From NCBI GenBank assembly GCA_022508735.1, contig JAFLUQ010000025.1, positions 1 to 21,788 of the forward strand: 21,788 nucleotides of DNA, given 5' to 3'. The notes beneath the pieces are model-generated. The model was not told the origin of the DNA. It made no database searches and saw only the letters and a program-made list of their open reading frames with translations. This stretch comes from Oscillospiraceae bacterium. Its GTDB lineage: Bacteria; Bacillota; Clostridia; UMGS1883. The translations under genes and the position numbers were made by a program. This document shows, piece after piece, positions 8,763 through 15,867 of this stretch; positions within the stretch are counted from its first letter, which is position 1; each line of letters opens with the position of its first letter.

Positions 8763-11700
8763 ATGTTGAAAACACGGAGATTTTTAGCCTTGCTCCTCTG
8801 CGCGGCAATGATTTTGGCTGTGCTGCCGGCGCTTAGCGTAAGTGCTGAAGTGACAGAGATCTATGTGTCAAGAGCTGTGACCTTTGACGGAAAGATCCTC
8901 GTCACGGCGGATGTTGAAAATGCGCCGGATGACGCCATGATCATGGCAGTCAGCTACGATGAAGACGGCGGTATGCTGGAAACCGCCCGGATAGAAAACG
9001 GGCAGGCTATTCTTAAAGCGGAAGGAGCAGCCGAGGTAAAGGTGCTCTGTTGGGCGGGACTTAACTCGTTAGCGCCCCTGTGTGAGGCGAAAGCTACGGA
9101 GGTGAAAACAGCGGAGGAAATTGAGGTTATAGTTGCCGATACTTACCTTAATCAAGATTACTATAACCCGAAAAACAGAGGCATTACCTTCATTGCCAAC
9201 AGAACCTATTATGCAGATGAATACCCTGACAGTTATTATCTGCGGGGTGGGATAAAAAAAGGCGATGTAATCGACGCAGCCTTCGACGAAGGCAAAACCG
9301 ATGCCTCGTCGCTGCTGGGCTATGCCTGCAGGGCCTATGTGGGCTACGATGAAGTGACAGGGCGAGACACGATATATGAGATCATTCCCCATGAGGGCCG
9401 CAACAATGTGGTGACGGTAAGGGGAGATATGTTCGCCGCCGATGAGGCAAATAGAATGGACCATATCTATTATTGGGAAAACGGCAGAGACGACCCAAGC
9501 CCCGCAATGCTCACACTTGCCGAAGATGCAAAGGTATACGAGAACTGTCTCCAAGAATACGATTCCGATCTTCTCTGTGATAGTGATCATGACCGTGATC
9601 TTACGTTGGAGTATGAGGATTACTTTGCCAACGGCGGCAGGGCCAGCTTCATCGATAACGACAATGACGGTGAAGTGGAGTATGTGATTGCCGAGGTCTA
9701 CACAGCTGAGGCCGTCCTTGAAAGCATAGCAAAGAACGGCAGCATCTGGAACTTCGGGTCCATGAACAATGGCAGTATTGAGGACTATGACGAGGCTGAC
9801 ACATATGTGCTCAAGCGTTTTATCAAAAATGGCAGGCGGATCGATGCGTCCGAGCTTTCCGTCGGCGACACCTTGACTGCTGAGGACTGTGATAACGGTG
9901 TGACGATTTATTACGTATCCTCGGTTGTAATTGATGGCGCGGCCAAAGAATATGACAGCGTTAATGATATGGTCAGGATCAACGGTGAAAAATACGGCGT
10001 ATCTCCATTGAGCGGCCTTGCTTCCTCCGATATAAGAAATAAGGAAGGCAGGTTCTATATCAACGCTGACGGCCTTATCGCCCACTGTGAAGCCAACTAT
10101 AGCGGTGGCGGCAGCAGCAGTGGTTCGCTGAAGACTATCAGCGGCACTGTTACCGCAACCTATATCACTGCCCTTGACAGTGACGTGAGCGAGCTTTCCG
10201 AATATGAGATCGTTCTCGATGACGATCCCGAAAACAAGACCTATGAGGTAAGCCCCAAGGTCATGAAAACCATCGACACATATGAGCTTATCGGCCAGAA
10301 AGTAAGAGCCGTATACGACGACGATGATGACATGCTTACGACTCTTACCATAAACACCCCGGCCGGCGATATCAAAACTATCTATTCCGGCTATGTGAAT
10401 GACAGCAGCTATTACTATACCGGAGCTGACTCCGACGGCAGGATAGAGTACTGCATTGATCACGAAAATGAAGAATTCCGCACTCTTTCTCTCAGCGGCT
10501 ATACAGTTATATATAACGGTAAATATGTTGACGATTTCCGCGCCTCTGATCTTGGAGACCCTGACAGCCCCTACTTCTTCAAGAACGGTAAGATCGAGCT
10601 CATTAATAACGGCAGTCGCAGAGTTGCCAAGATATCCAACTACGAAACCTATGTTGTAAAGGGCCTCAACACTGATGACGATATCATCGATCTGTATTAT
10701 AAGACCGGCTCTGAGGGCCAGCTCGACTTTGAGCCCGATGGAACCGGCGGTGAATACTTCATTTTCCGCCGCGGAATAATAGATATTGAAGATATAACCG
10801 ACCTTCGGAAGTATGATGTTCTCAATGTTCTTAAGTCTCCCAAATCTGCCAAAGGTACTGATGTGAATATCACTGAGGTTACCAGAAACAGCCTGACCGG
10901 CAGAAGGGTCACCGGTAGCGGAAGCAGCTTGGATAACGGCATAGAGCTCAACAACAGGCTCTATCGGTATAACTATGAATACGTAAACTACGATCCCGCT
11001 ACCGGCACAGACAAAAAATATGATCTCAGAGTCGGAGACGAGGGAATAAGCGTATATTTCGACCACATCGGTCAGATCGCGGCCGTGGCTGTCAGCGGCC
11101 CTTCTTCCTTCAAATACAACTCCAGCTTCATGATCGTTACCGGAGTTATGTACGGTGAGGGCGACAACGAGCCTAACAAGATCTCCGGTTATGTTTGTAC
11201 GGGGTCTACGGTCGGCAGCTCGCCCAGAATCTACGGTATTGCAAGAACTGTATCAGAGAGTGACCTTGATATGATCGGCCCCGGCGATATAGTTCGCTTC
11301 CTGACTGGCACCAACGGCGATATAGCTACGATAGATCTCTGGTTTGACGCTTCTGATCCCGTTCAGGATAAAGCAGCATCAAGCCTTGACGATGCGATCT
11401 CCGCAAGAACTATGGTCTATAAGTCCGGCACGGTTGGAGATCCGGAACCTGAAGACGATATTACGGCAAGGTTCCGTCTTGCCTACGGTACGGTAGTAAA
11501 TCTTGAGACCGACGATAGGTACATTACAGTTTCTCCCACGCTTTCTGACGACAACATTGACATGGAAACCGACGATACTGTTTCCGGCAACAGCGTTATT
11601 CGTCACAAGTATGCTGACAACACAGCCGTATTCGTGAGAACCAGAAACGGTGAAGGTGTCAGCAAGACGACAATGGATCAGGCAATTGAGGATTCGAGGT

Positions 11701-11819
11701 TTGAAACTTATGCCGACGTAGAGGATGGCGCTGCCCGCGTAATTACCTATACGACCGGCAATACAACAAGCGATAAAAACGGACATAACTACCTGAGATT
11801 TGTATACATTATCAAGTAA
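8763..11819 (+). CDS. Large secreted acidic protein, function unknown
   Basis: This is a 1018-residue protein that I do not recognise as a named family. It has a clear signal peptide: MLKTRR, a hydrophobic stretch to about residue 24, and a cleavage site after SVSA near residue 28. The mature part is rich in Asp, Glu, Tyr and Gly. A DNDNDGEVEY segment near residue 298 has the acidic spacing of a calcium-binding loop. A GGGSSSGS linker near residue 450 divides it into two parts of roughly equal length. The second half holds a DSDGRIEYCIDHE segment and many beta-strand-like stretches. There are no SLH repeats, no LPXTG motif and no C-terminal membrane helix, so the means of attachment is unclear. 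AAAGGAG precedes the ATG, only 15 nt after hemZ. It is the last gene before the shared terminator. A surface or S-layer-associated role is inference. Confidence 0.8.
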   Translation: MLKTRRFLALLLCAAMILAVLPALSVSAEVTEIYVSRAVTFDGKILVTADVENAPDDAMIMAVSYDEDGGMLETARIENGQAILKAEGAAEVKVLCWAGLNSLAPLCEAKATEVKTAEEIEVIVADTYLNQDYYNPKNRGITFIANRTYYADEYPDSYYLRGGIKKGDVIDAAFDEGKTDASSLLGYACRAYVGYDEVTGRDTIYEIIPHEGRNNVVTVRGDMFAADEANRMDHIYYWENGRDDPSPAMLTLAEDAKVYENCLQEYDSDLLCDSDHDRDLTLEYEDYFANGGRASFIDNDNDGEVEYVIAEVYTAEAVLESIAKNGSIWNFGSMNNGSIEDYDEADTYVLKRFIKNGRRIDASELSVGDTLTAEDCDNGVTIYYVSSVVIDGAAKEYDSVNDMVRINGEKYGVSPLSGLASSDIRNKEGRFYINADGLIAHCEANYSGGGSSSGSLKTISGTVTATYITALDSDVSELSEYEIVLDDDPENKTYEVSPKVMKTIDTYELIGQKVRAVYDDDDDMLTTLTINTPAGDIKTIYSGYVNDSSYYYTGADSDGRIEYCIDHENEEFRTLSLSGYTVIYNGKYVDDFRASDLGDPDSPYFFKNGKIELINNGSRRVAKISNYETYVVKGLNTDDDIIDLYYKTGSEGQLDFEPDGTGGEYFIFRRGIIDIEDITDLRKYDVLNVLKSPKSAKGTDVNITEVTRNSLTGRRVTGSGSSLDNGIELNNRLYRYNYEYVNYDPATGTDKKYDLRVGDEGISVYFDHIGQIAAVAVSGPSSFKYNSSFMIVTGVMYGEGDNEPNKISGYVCTGSTVGSSPRIYGIARTVSESDLDMIGPGDIVRFLTGTNGDIATIDLWFDASDPVQDKAASSLDDAISARTMVYKSGTVGDPEPEDDITARFRLAYGTVVNLETDDRYITVSPTLSDDNIDMETDDTVSGNSVIRHKYADNTAVFVRTRNGEGVSKTTMDQAIEDSRFETYADVEDGAARVITYTTGNTTSDKNGHNYLRFVYIIK

Positions 11820-11831
11820 TTAAAACATAGG

Positions 11832-11883
11832 ATAGGGGCTGCGACAAACCCGATTGTTTAAATCGTTTTGTCACAGCCCCTAT
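11832..11883. terminator. Bidirectional terminator between convergent genes
   Basis: Bases 11832-11848 pair with 11867-11883 over 17 positions with a single C-A mismatch, and the arms are AT-flanked and GC-rich (AGGGGCTG / CAGCCCCT). An inner stem CGATT/AATCG (11851-11855 with 11861-11865) closes the loop. AT-rich runs follow on both sides. It lies between the stop of the secreted protein and the stop of hisF, so it can serve both converging transcripts. Confidence 0.85.
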
Positions 11884-11901
11884 TTGATATATATTCCGAG
11901 T

Positions 11902-12660
11902 TCATCGCACCGATATCCCACGGCCCGACAGGTACTTTTTAAGATCTTTAATCTCTATCTCTCCGAAGTGGAACAGGCTGGCGGCTAATACCGCGTCGGC
12001 CTTGCCCTCGGTGAGAGCGGTATAAAAATGATCCATAGTGCCAGCGCCGCCGCTGGCGATCACGGGAATTTTTGCGTTTTCACTTATGGCGCGTGTCAGC
12101 TCAAGGTCATATCCGGCCTTGGTGCCGTCGCAGTCCATAGAGGTCAAGAGTATCTCTCCGGCTCCCAGCCGCTCGGCCTCGGCGGCCCACTCCACGGCGT
12201 CAAGCCCGGTGTTTACCCGGCCTCCGGCCAGATATACGTCCCAGCCGCTTCTGTCAGCCCGGCGCTTGGCGTCTATGGCGCATACCACGCACTGGCTGCC
12301 GAATTTATCCGCCGCGTCGCTTATGAGCCTCGGGTTTTTTATGGCCGAGGAGTTGACACTTATCTTGTCCGCCCCGGCCAGCAGCAGCGTGCGGAAATCG
12401 TTAACGCTTCGTATGCCGCCGCCTACCGTAAACGGTATGAACACCGACTCCGCCACACGCTCCACCATGTCCACAACGGTGCTGCGGCGGTCGCTTGTGG
12501 CCGTTATGTCAAGAAACACCAGCTCGTCCGCCCCGGCCTTGTCATAGGTTTTGGCACACTCGACGGGATCCCCCGCGTCAACGAGGTTAACAAAGTTCAC
12601 GCCCTTTACCACGCGCCCGTCATTTACGTCAAGGCAGGGAATGATCCTCTTAGCATACAT
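11902..12660 (-). CDS. hisF: Imidazole glycerol phosphate synthase, cyclase subunit
   Basis: This is a 252-residue (beta/alpha)8 barrel that uses ammonia from HisH to convert PRFAR into imidazole glycerol phosphate and AICAR in histidine synthesis. The two catalytic aspartates are present at their usual positions, Asp11 (IIPCLDV) and Asp130 (VCAIDAK). The phosphate-binding segments FTVGGGIRS and VIASGGAGT are also present. The start is placed at MYAKRIIPCLD, with GGGAGG about 7 nt upstream. A longer in-frame start at 12693 would add an untypical extension inside hisH. The gene overlaps the end of hisH by 11 nt, which favours coupled synthesis of the two subunits. It is the last gene of the his cluster. 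Confidence 0.97.
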   Translation of the reverse strand: MYAKRIIPCLDVNDGRVVKGVNFVNLVDAGDPVECAKTYDKAGADELVFLDITATSDRRSTVVDMVERVAESVFIPFTVGGGIRSVNDFRTLLLAGADKISVNSSAIKNPRLISDAADKFGSQCVVCAIDAKRRADRSGWDVYLAGGRVNTGLDAVEWAAEAERLGAGEILLTSMDCDGTKAGYDLELTRAISENAKIPVIASGGAGTMDHFYTALTEGKADAVLAASLFHFGEIEIKDLKKYLSGRGISVR

Positions 12661-13264
12661 GGCTGTCCCTCCCTGTGTTCGCAAAATTCTCAAGCATACG
12701 AAGCCCGGCCTCGCCGCTCTTTTCCGGGTGGAACTGAGTGGCGAACAAATTGCCGCGCTCCACGGCCACCTCGATTTTCGTGCCGTACTCCACCGTCGCG
12801 CTTACGACGGACTTGTCCGCCGCGTCAAGGCAATAGGAATGCACGAAGTACACAAACGGCTTATTCAGCCCTTCAAACAGCAGCCCGCGGCAGTCTATGT
12901 CGTTCCAGCCCATATGCGGTATTTTAAGCCCCGCGTCGGGTATGCGTTTTATCTTCCCCGGCAGAACGCCGAGCCCCTTTACGCCGGGGCTTTCTTCGCT
13001 TTCGTCGAACAGCAGCTGCATTCCGAGGCATATGCCGAGAAACGGCGTGCCGGCCTTGATAACTTCATGTATAACGTCTTCAAGACCCTTGGCCCGGATG
13101 CTTGCCATGCAGTCGCCGAAGGCGCCAACGCCCGGCAGCACCACATGGTCGGCCGCGAGAATGGCCCCCCGGTCGTCGGTGACCACAGCCTCGTGCCCCA
13201 GAAAGCGGAAGGCCTTCTCCACATTGCGAAGGTTCCCCGCGTCGTAGTCAATAATTGCTATCAT
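12650..13264 (-). CDS. hisH: Imidazole glycerol phosphate synthase, glutamine amidotransferase subunit
   Basis: This is a 204-residue class I glutamine amidotransferase that releases ammonia from glutamine and passes it to HisF. The catalytic triad is visible: Cys79 in GICLGMQLLFD, and His179 and Glu181 in TQFHPEKSG. The N-terminal IIDYDAGNLRNV and the PGVGAFGDCM oxyanion region are typical. Its start codon overlaps the hisG stop as ATGA, and its end overlaps hisF, so hisG-hisH-hisF are probably translated in a coupled way. The length is normal for the family. Confidence 0.97.
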   Translation of the reverse strand: MIAIIDYDAGNLRNVEKAFRFLGHEAVVTDDRGAILAADHVVLPGVGAFGDCMASIRAKGLEDVIHEVIKAGTPFLGICLGMQLLFDESEESPGVKGLGVLPGKIKRIPDAGLKIPHMGWNDIDCRGLLFEGLNKPFVYFVHSYCLDAADKSVVSATVEYGTKIEVAVERGNLFATQFHPEKSGEAGLRMLENFANTGRDSHVC

Positions 13265-13893
13265 AACAATCCCCTTATGCCCTGAACAATTTCATTGATC
13301 CGCTCCCGCTCCAGCTTTGCGCTGACGCGGTTTACGATAAGCCGGGCAGACAGCGGGCAAACCTCCTCCAAAACCTCAAGGCCGTTCTCGTAGAGAGTCT
13401 TGCCGCTCTCCACAATGTCCACGATAACCTCGCTGAGTCCGGTGATAGGGGCCAGCTCCACGCTGCCGCCGAGCTTAATGATCTCTATATTCATGTTTTT
13501 CTTGGCGTTGAAATAGTCGGCCGCGATATGCGGATACTTGCTGGCTACCCTCATGGTTGAGGTTGTGTTGAGCTTTTCCCGCATCTCTGCCGGCCCGCAC
13601 ACGCACATGCGGCACTTACCGAAGCCTAAGTCCAGCAGCTCATAGAGGTTGCGTCCCTCCTCCAGCAGCGTGTCACGCCCGACAATTCCAATGTCCGCCG
13701 CGCCGTACTCAACATATGTCGGCACGTCCCCGGCCTTTACCAGCAAAAATTTTACTTTTTTCTCCTCATCGGTGAAAATAAGCTTGCGGGTCTTGGTCAG
13801 CATTTCCGCGCAATCGTAGCCGAGCTTCATGAATATTTCCACCGAAAGCTCCGCCAAGCGCCCTTTTGCTAATGCGATAGTCAGATATTTCAT
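13261..13893 (-). CDS. hisG: ATP phosphoribosyltransferase catalytic subunit, short form
   Basis: This enzyme carries out the first step of histidine synthesis, joining ATP and PRPP to give phosphoribosyl-ATP. At 210 residues it is the short form, which lacks the C-terminal regulatory domain and needs HisZ. HisZ is encoded immediately upstream. Visible family segments are TIALAKGRLAE at the start, GAADIGIVGRDTL, and the PRPP-site region ITGLSEVIVDIVESGKTL. The start ATG is preceded by a GGGGGG run 7-12 nt away and overlaps the hisZ stop as ATGA. A start 21 codons further upstream (13956) is rejected because it lies inside hisZ and lengthens the conserved N-terminus. Confidence 0.96.
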   Translation of the reverse strand: MKYLTIALAKGRLAELSVEIFMKLGYDCAEMLTKTRKLIFTDEEKKVKFLLVKAGDVPTYVEYGAADIGIVGRDTLLEEGRNLYELLDLGFGKCRMCVCGPAEMREKLNTTSTMRVASKYPHIAADYFNAKKNMNIEIIKLGGSVELAPITGLSEVIVDIVESGKTLYENGLEVLEEVCPLSARLIVNRVSAKLERERINEIVQGIRGLL

Positions 13894-15080
13894 TGCCGAC
13901 CCCCCTTTTCCGCCTTTGACGCCGAGAGTATGTGGTGTGCCGACAGGTATCTGCAAACCTCGTCGTCACTTCTGAAGTCGTGTTTTTCACAGATGACCCT
14001 CTTGCCCTTCTGTCTTTCGCGTAGGGCCAGGGCATGAGCGGCCGCTCTTTCTTCATTATTATTATACCACACAAGTACGTCGGTTTCAGGATATTCGACC
14101 CGCCCGCTGCCGCGGCTTATTGCGGCCATAACTCTGTCGGGCCAGATAGCCGTGCCCGTAGACGGGAAGCTGCCGCCAAAGCGTCCGCTGAGCCCGTCAT
14201 ACCGTCCTCCGCCGCAGATGGGGAAGGCCATATTGTGTGTGAGACCCTTGAACATGACGCCTGTATAGTAGTCGAAGCTGCGCACCAACCCAAGGTCCAC
14301 GCTGATAAAACGCCCGTAACCGCAGTCCTCGATTGCATAGCAGACTTCAAGAAGGTTTCTGAGTGCCGCTTCGCATTCGTCGCCAAGGCCTCGGCCCAGC
14401 ATGTCTTCGGCGATCTCCGCATTGCCGTATAACAGGGGTATTCTGCAAAGCAGCGCTGATAGCTCCTTGTCCACTCCGGCCTCGGCGCAGAAGTCCTCTA
14501 TTTCAGGTACGGCCTTTTTGTCAAGAAGGCCCACCAAAGCGGCAAAGTCCGCCTCACTGAGTTTACCCGCTATAAGTCCCTTCAAAAATCCCGGATGACC
14601 CAGCTCGAGCTGAAATTCGCTTAGTCCGGCCTGAAGCAGGGCCTCTATCGTGGCGCAGATAACCTCAGCGTCAGCCTCCGGCGAAGGGTCGCCTATGAGC
14701 TCTGCCCCGGCCTGCGTAAATTCCTTTTGCCGCGCGCCGAAGCTTTCACCTCCGCGGAATATGCTTCCACGGTAGCGGAGCCTGAGAGGCAGATCTGCCT
14801 CGCTCTTGTGCAGAGCAGTAAAACGTGATATGGAGGGAGTATAGTCCGGCCGGAGGGCCATGATGCGCCCGGATGTGTCGATGAACTTTATAATATCCTC
14901 CCGCTCCGCCGCCATATCGTCAGAAAAAACGCTAAGATATTCAAAAGTCGGTGTCTGTATCTCGTTATAGCCGAAAGAGTCCAGCGCCCGAGCTATGCTG
15001 GCTTCGATCTTATTTTTTAAAGCGCAGTCGCTTTCCGTTATGTCCGCCACTCCCTCGGGCAGCTTGCGGTCTGTGTCCAT
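13890..15080 (-). CDS. hisZ: ATP phosphoribosyltransferase regulatory subunit (HisRS paralogue)
   Basis: This is a 396-residue class II tRNA-synthetase-like protein that acts as the regulatory subunit of the short HisG enzyme and is the usual site of histidine feedback. It shows LPEGVADI near the N-terminus, the motif 2 region LRYRGSIFRGGES, RQKEFTQAGAELIG, and the motif 3-like GGGRYDGLSGRFG. A short C-terminal region of about 70 residues follows, with VLVWYNNNEE. I chose ATG at 15080 because AAGGAAAGG lies 6-14 nt upstream. ATG at 15098 has no ribosome site. A true histidine-tRNA ligase is not excluded by sequence alone, but the position directly before a short hisG and the ATGA overlap make HisZ far more likely. 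Confidence 0.93.
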   Translation of the reverse strand: MDTDRKLPEGVADITESDCALKNKIEASIARALDSFGYNEIQTPTFEYLSVFSDDMAAEREDIIKFIDTSGRIMALRPDYTPSISRFTALHKSEADLPLRLRYRGSIFRGGESFGARQKEFTQAGAELIGDPSPEADAEVICATIEALLQAGLSEFQLELGHPGFLKGLIAGKLSEADFAALVGLLDKKAVPEIEDFCAEAGVDKELSALLCRIPLLYGNAEIAEDMLGRGLGDECEAALRNLLEVCYAIEDCGYGRFISVDLGLVRSFDYYTGVMFKGLTHNMAFPICGGGRYDGLSGRFGGSFPSTGTAIWPDRVMAAISRGSGRVEYPETDVLVWYNNNEERAAAHALALRERQKGKRVICEKHDFRSDDEVCRYLSAHHILSASKAEKGGRQ

Positions 15081-15131
15081 ATTGGCCTTTCCTTTCATAT
15101 ATATTGGTATTTTAATACGATAAAGCGTAGC

Positions 15132-15173
15132 GCATAAAAACAAAAGGGGCCAAAGCCCCCAATGTTTTTATGC
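15132..15173 (-). terminator. Terminator after mscL, extended hairpin
   Basis: Read on the minus strand, a GGGGC/GCCCC stem (15146-15150 with 15155-15159, loop of four) is followed by TTTTGTTTTT. The flanks also pair perfectly over 11 bp (15132-15142 with 15163-15173), so the whole element is a long hairpin with an internal loop. The mscL stop codon lies inside the outer arm. It should end the mscL transcript before hisZ, so the his genes probably have their own promoter. I see no convincing -35/-10 pair for that in 15081-15131. Confidence 0.82.
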
Positions 15174-15578
15174 AACATCGCTTGTGCAGTGTGCGCACTT
15201 AGTGGCATCCACAGGAATTTCGCTCTTGCAGTAGGGGCAGACCTTAGTCGTAGGCGCGGGGGCCTCCTCTTCCTTATGTACGAGCGCAGCTGCTTTGGCC
15301 TCTGCGGTGTTGATTCCTTTAATGATCAGGAACAGCACCAGCGCGGTCAGCAAAAACGTGATGATCGCACCGATAAGATCGCTGACATTTCCGGAAATCC
15401 CGGCCATCCACTCGTCAACAGTGATGCGGCGCATAGCCATATCAATGATCGGATTAAGAATGTGCTCCGTCACGCCGGCAACAACGCTTGTGAAAGCGCC
15501 GCCGATGATAACGCCCACGGCCATGTCCATAACATTGCCTTTAAAGGCGAAATCCTTGAATTCCTTTATAAGACCCAT
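15168..15578 (-). CDS. mscL: Large-conductance mechanosensitive channel MscL with C-terminal zinc-ribbon-like tail
   Basis: This is a 136-residue membrane channel that opens under membrane tension to release solutes during osmotic downshock and works as a homopentamer. The N-terminal helix MGLIKEFKDFAFKGNVMDMA and the pore-lining first membrane segment (VGVIIGGAFTSVVAGV, about 21-36) are typical. The second membrane segment is at about 66-88. After the cytoplasmic helix comes a four-cysteine tail, CPYC (114, 117) and CAHC (128, 131), with the spacing of a small zinc ribbon. Such tails occur in some Bacillota MscL proteins and are absent from the well-studied E. coli and Mycobacterium proteins. 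GGAAAGGCGG lies upstream of the ATG. The gene has its own promoter and terminator. Confidence 0.95.
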   Translation of the reverse strand: MGLIKEFKDFAFKGNVMDMAVGVIIGGAFTSVVAGVTEHILNPIIDMAMRRITVDEWMAGISGNVSDLIGAIITFLLTALVLFLIIKGINTAEAKAAALVHKEEEAPAPTTKVCPYCKSEIPVDATKCAHCTSDVA

Positions 15579-15610
15579 AATTTTACCGCCTTTCCTATGT
15601 ATATTTTAGA

Positions 15611-15642
15611 CCGGTCTTAAAATCTACGCATAAGGGGACCGG
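15611..15642 (-). promoter_or_regulatory. Possible stem-loop in the mscL leader
   Basis: GACCGG at 15637-15642 and CCGGTC at 15611-15616 are complementary and separated by 20 nt. They lie in the predicted 5' leader of mscL, between the promoter and the ribosome site. The stem has only six pairs, so a role in regulation is speculative. Confidence 0.3.
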
Positions 15643-15653
15643 CAAATTCGCCT
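15641..15653. repeat. GGCAAATTCGCCT element, copy 1
   Basis: This is a 13-base sequence, also found exactly at 19147-19159 upstream of secG. Its core GGC-N-AATT-N-GCC is a near-perfect dyad, as expected for an operator bound by a dimeric regulator. Here it covers the predicted mscL start point and lies 84 nt before the -35 box of the SLH gene. Confidence 0.5.
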
Positions 15654-15655
15654 AT

Positions 15656-15685
15656 ATTATAACACACTTTCTTATGAAACATCAA
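15656..15685 (-). promoter_or_regulatory. Promoter for mscL (sigma-A type)
   Basis: On the minus strand, TTGATG (15685-15680) and a perfect TATAAT (15661-15656) are separated by 18 nt. Transcription would start near 15649 and give a leader of about 70 nt before the mscL ATG. The site lies in the divergent region opposite the SLH-gene promoter. It overlaps neither that promoter nor any coding sequence. Confidence 0.75.
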
Positions 15686-15727
15686 CAGTTTTTTCAAAAA
15701 TTTTTAAAAAAATTTAATATTTTTTTT

Positions 15728-15766
15728 CAAAAAACACTTGAAATTATATTCTATTTGTGATATTAT
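15728..15766 (+). promoter_or_regulatory. Promoter for the SLH surface-protein gene
   Basis: TTGAAA at 15738-15743 and TATTAT at 15761-15766 are separated by the ideal 17 nt. Upstream is a long A/T-tract region (15686-15734) suited to an UP element. The 13 bases CAAAAAACACTTG at 15728-15740, which include part of the -35 box, recur exactly at the secG promoter. The start point should lie near 15772-15775, just before the stem-loop at 15776. Confidence 0.8.
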
Positions 15767-15775
15767 CAATAAGTA

Positions 15776-15812
15776 GCATGATAACAGTATGCATAGGATG
15801 CTGTTATCATGC
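15776..15812 (+). promoter_or_regulatory. Perfect 12-bp stem-loop at the 5' end of the SLH mRNA
   Basis: GCATGATAACAG (15776-15787) and CTGTTATCATGC (15801-15812) are exact inverted repeats around a 13-nt loop. The position, within a few bases of the predicted transcription start, fits a 5' hairpin that protects a long-lived mRNA. It could instead be a DNA operator. It is not a terminator, since the following bases are A-rich and the ribosome site (AAGGAAGG at 15851-15858) and ATG lie downstream. Confidence 0.7.
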
Positions 15813-15867
15813 AGAAAAAACGTATGAAAAGCAATTTTCATAAAAATCAAAAGGAAGGTGTTTTACA

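Noticed and set aside
9069..11066. 665-codon open frame antisense to the secreted-protein gene
   Set aside because: The sense frame has a signal peptide and a ribosome site. The antisense product is Ile/Val/Gly-rich with no recognisable domain.
12661..12693. Longer hisF start at 12693
   Set aside because: The conserved N-terminus MYAKRIIPCLD begins at 12660, with GGGAGG at the right distance.
12028..13285. Plus-strand open frames across hisF and hisH
   Set aside because: They oppose well-defined his genes with catalytic residues, and they lack family motifs.
15081..15131. Promoter for hisZ in the AT-rich stretch
   Set aside because: TATTAAAAT-like sequences exist, but no -35 box at suitable spacing could be supported. 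A short GTATT/AATAC inverted repeat is too weak to call an operator.
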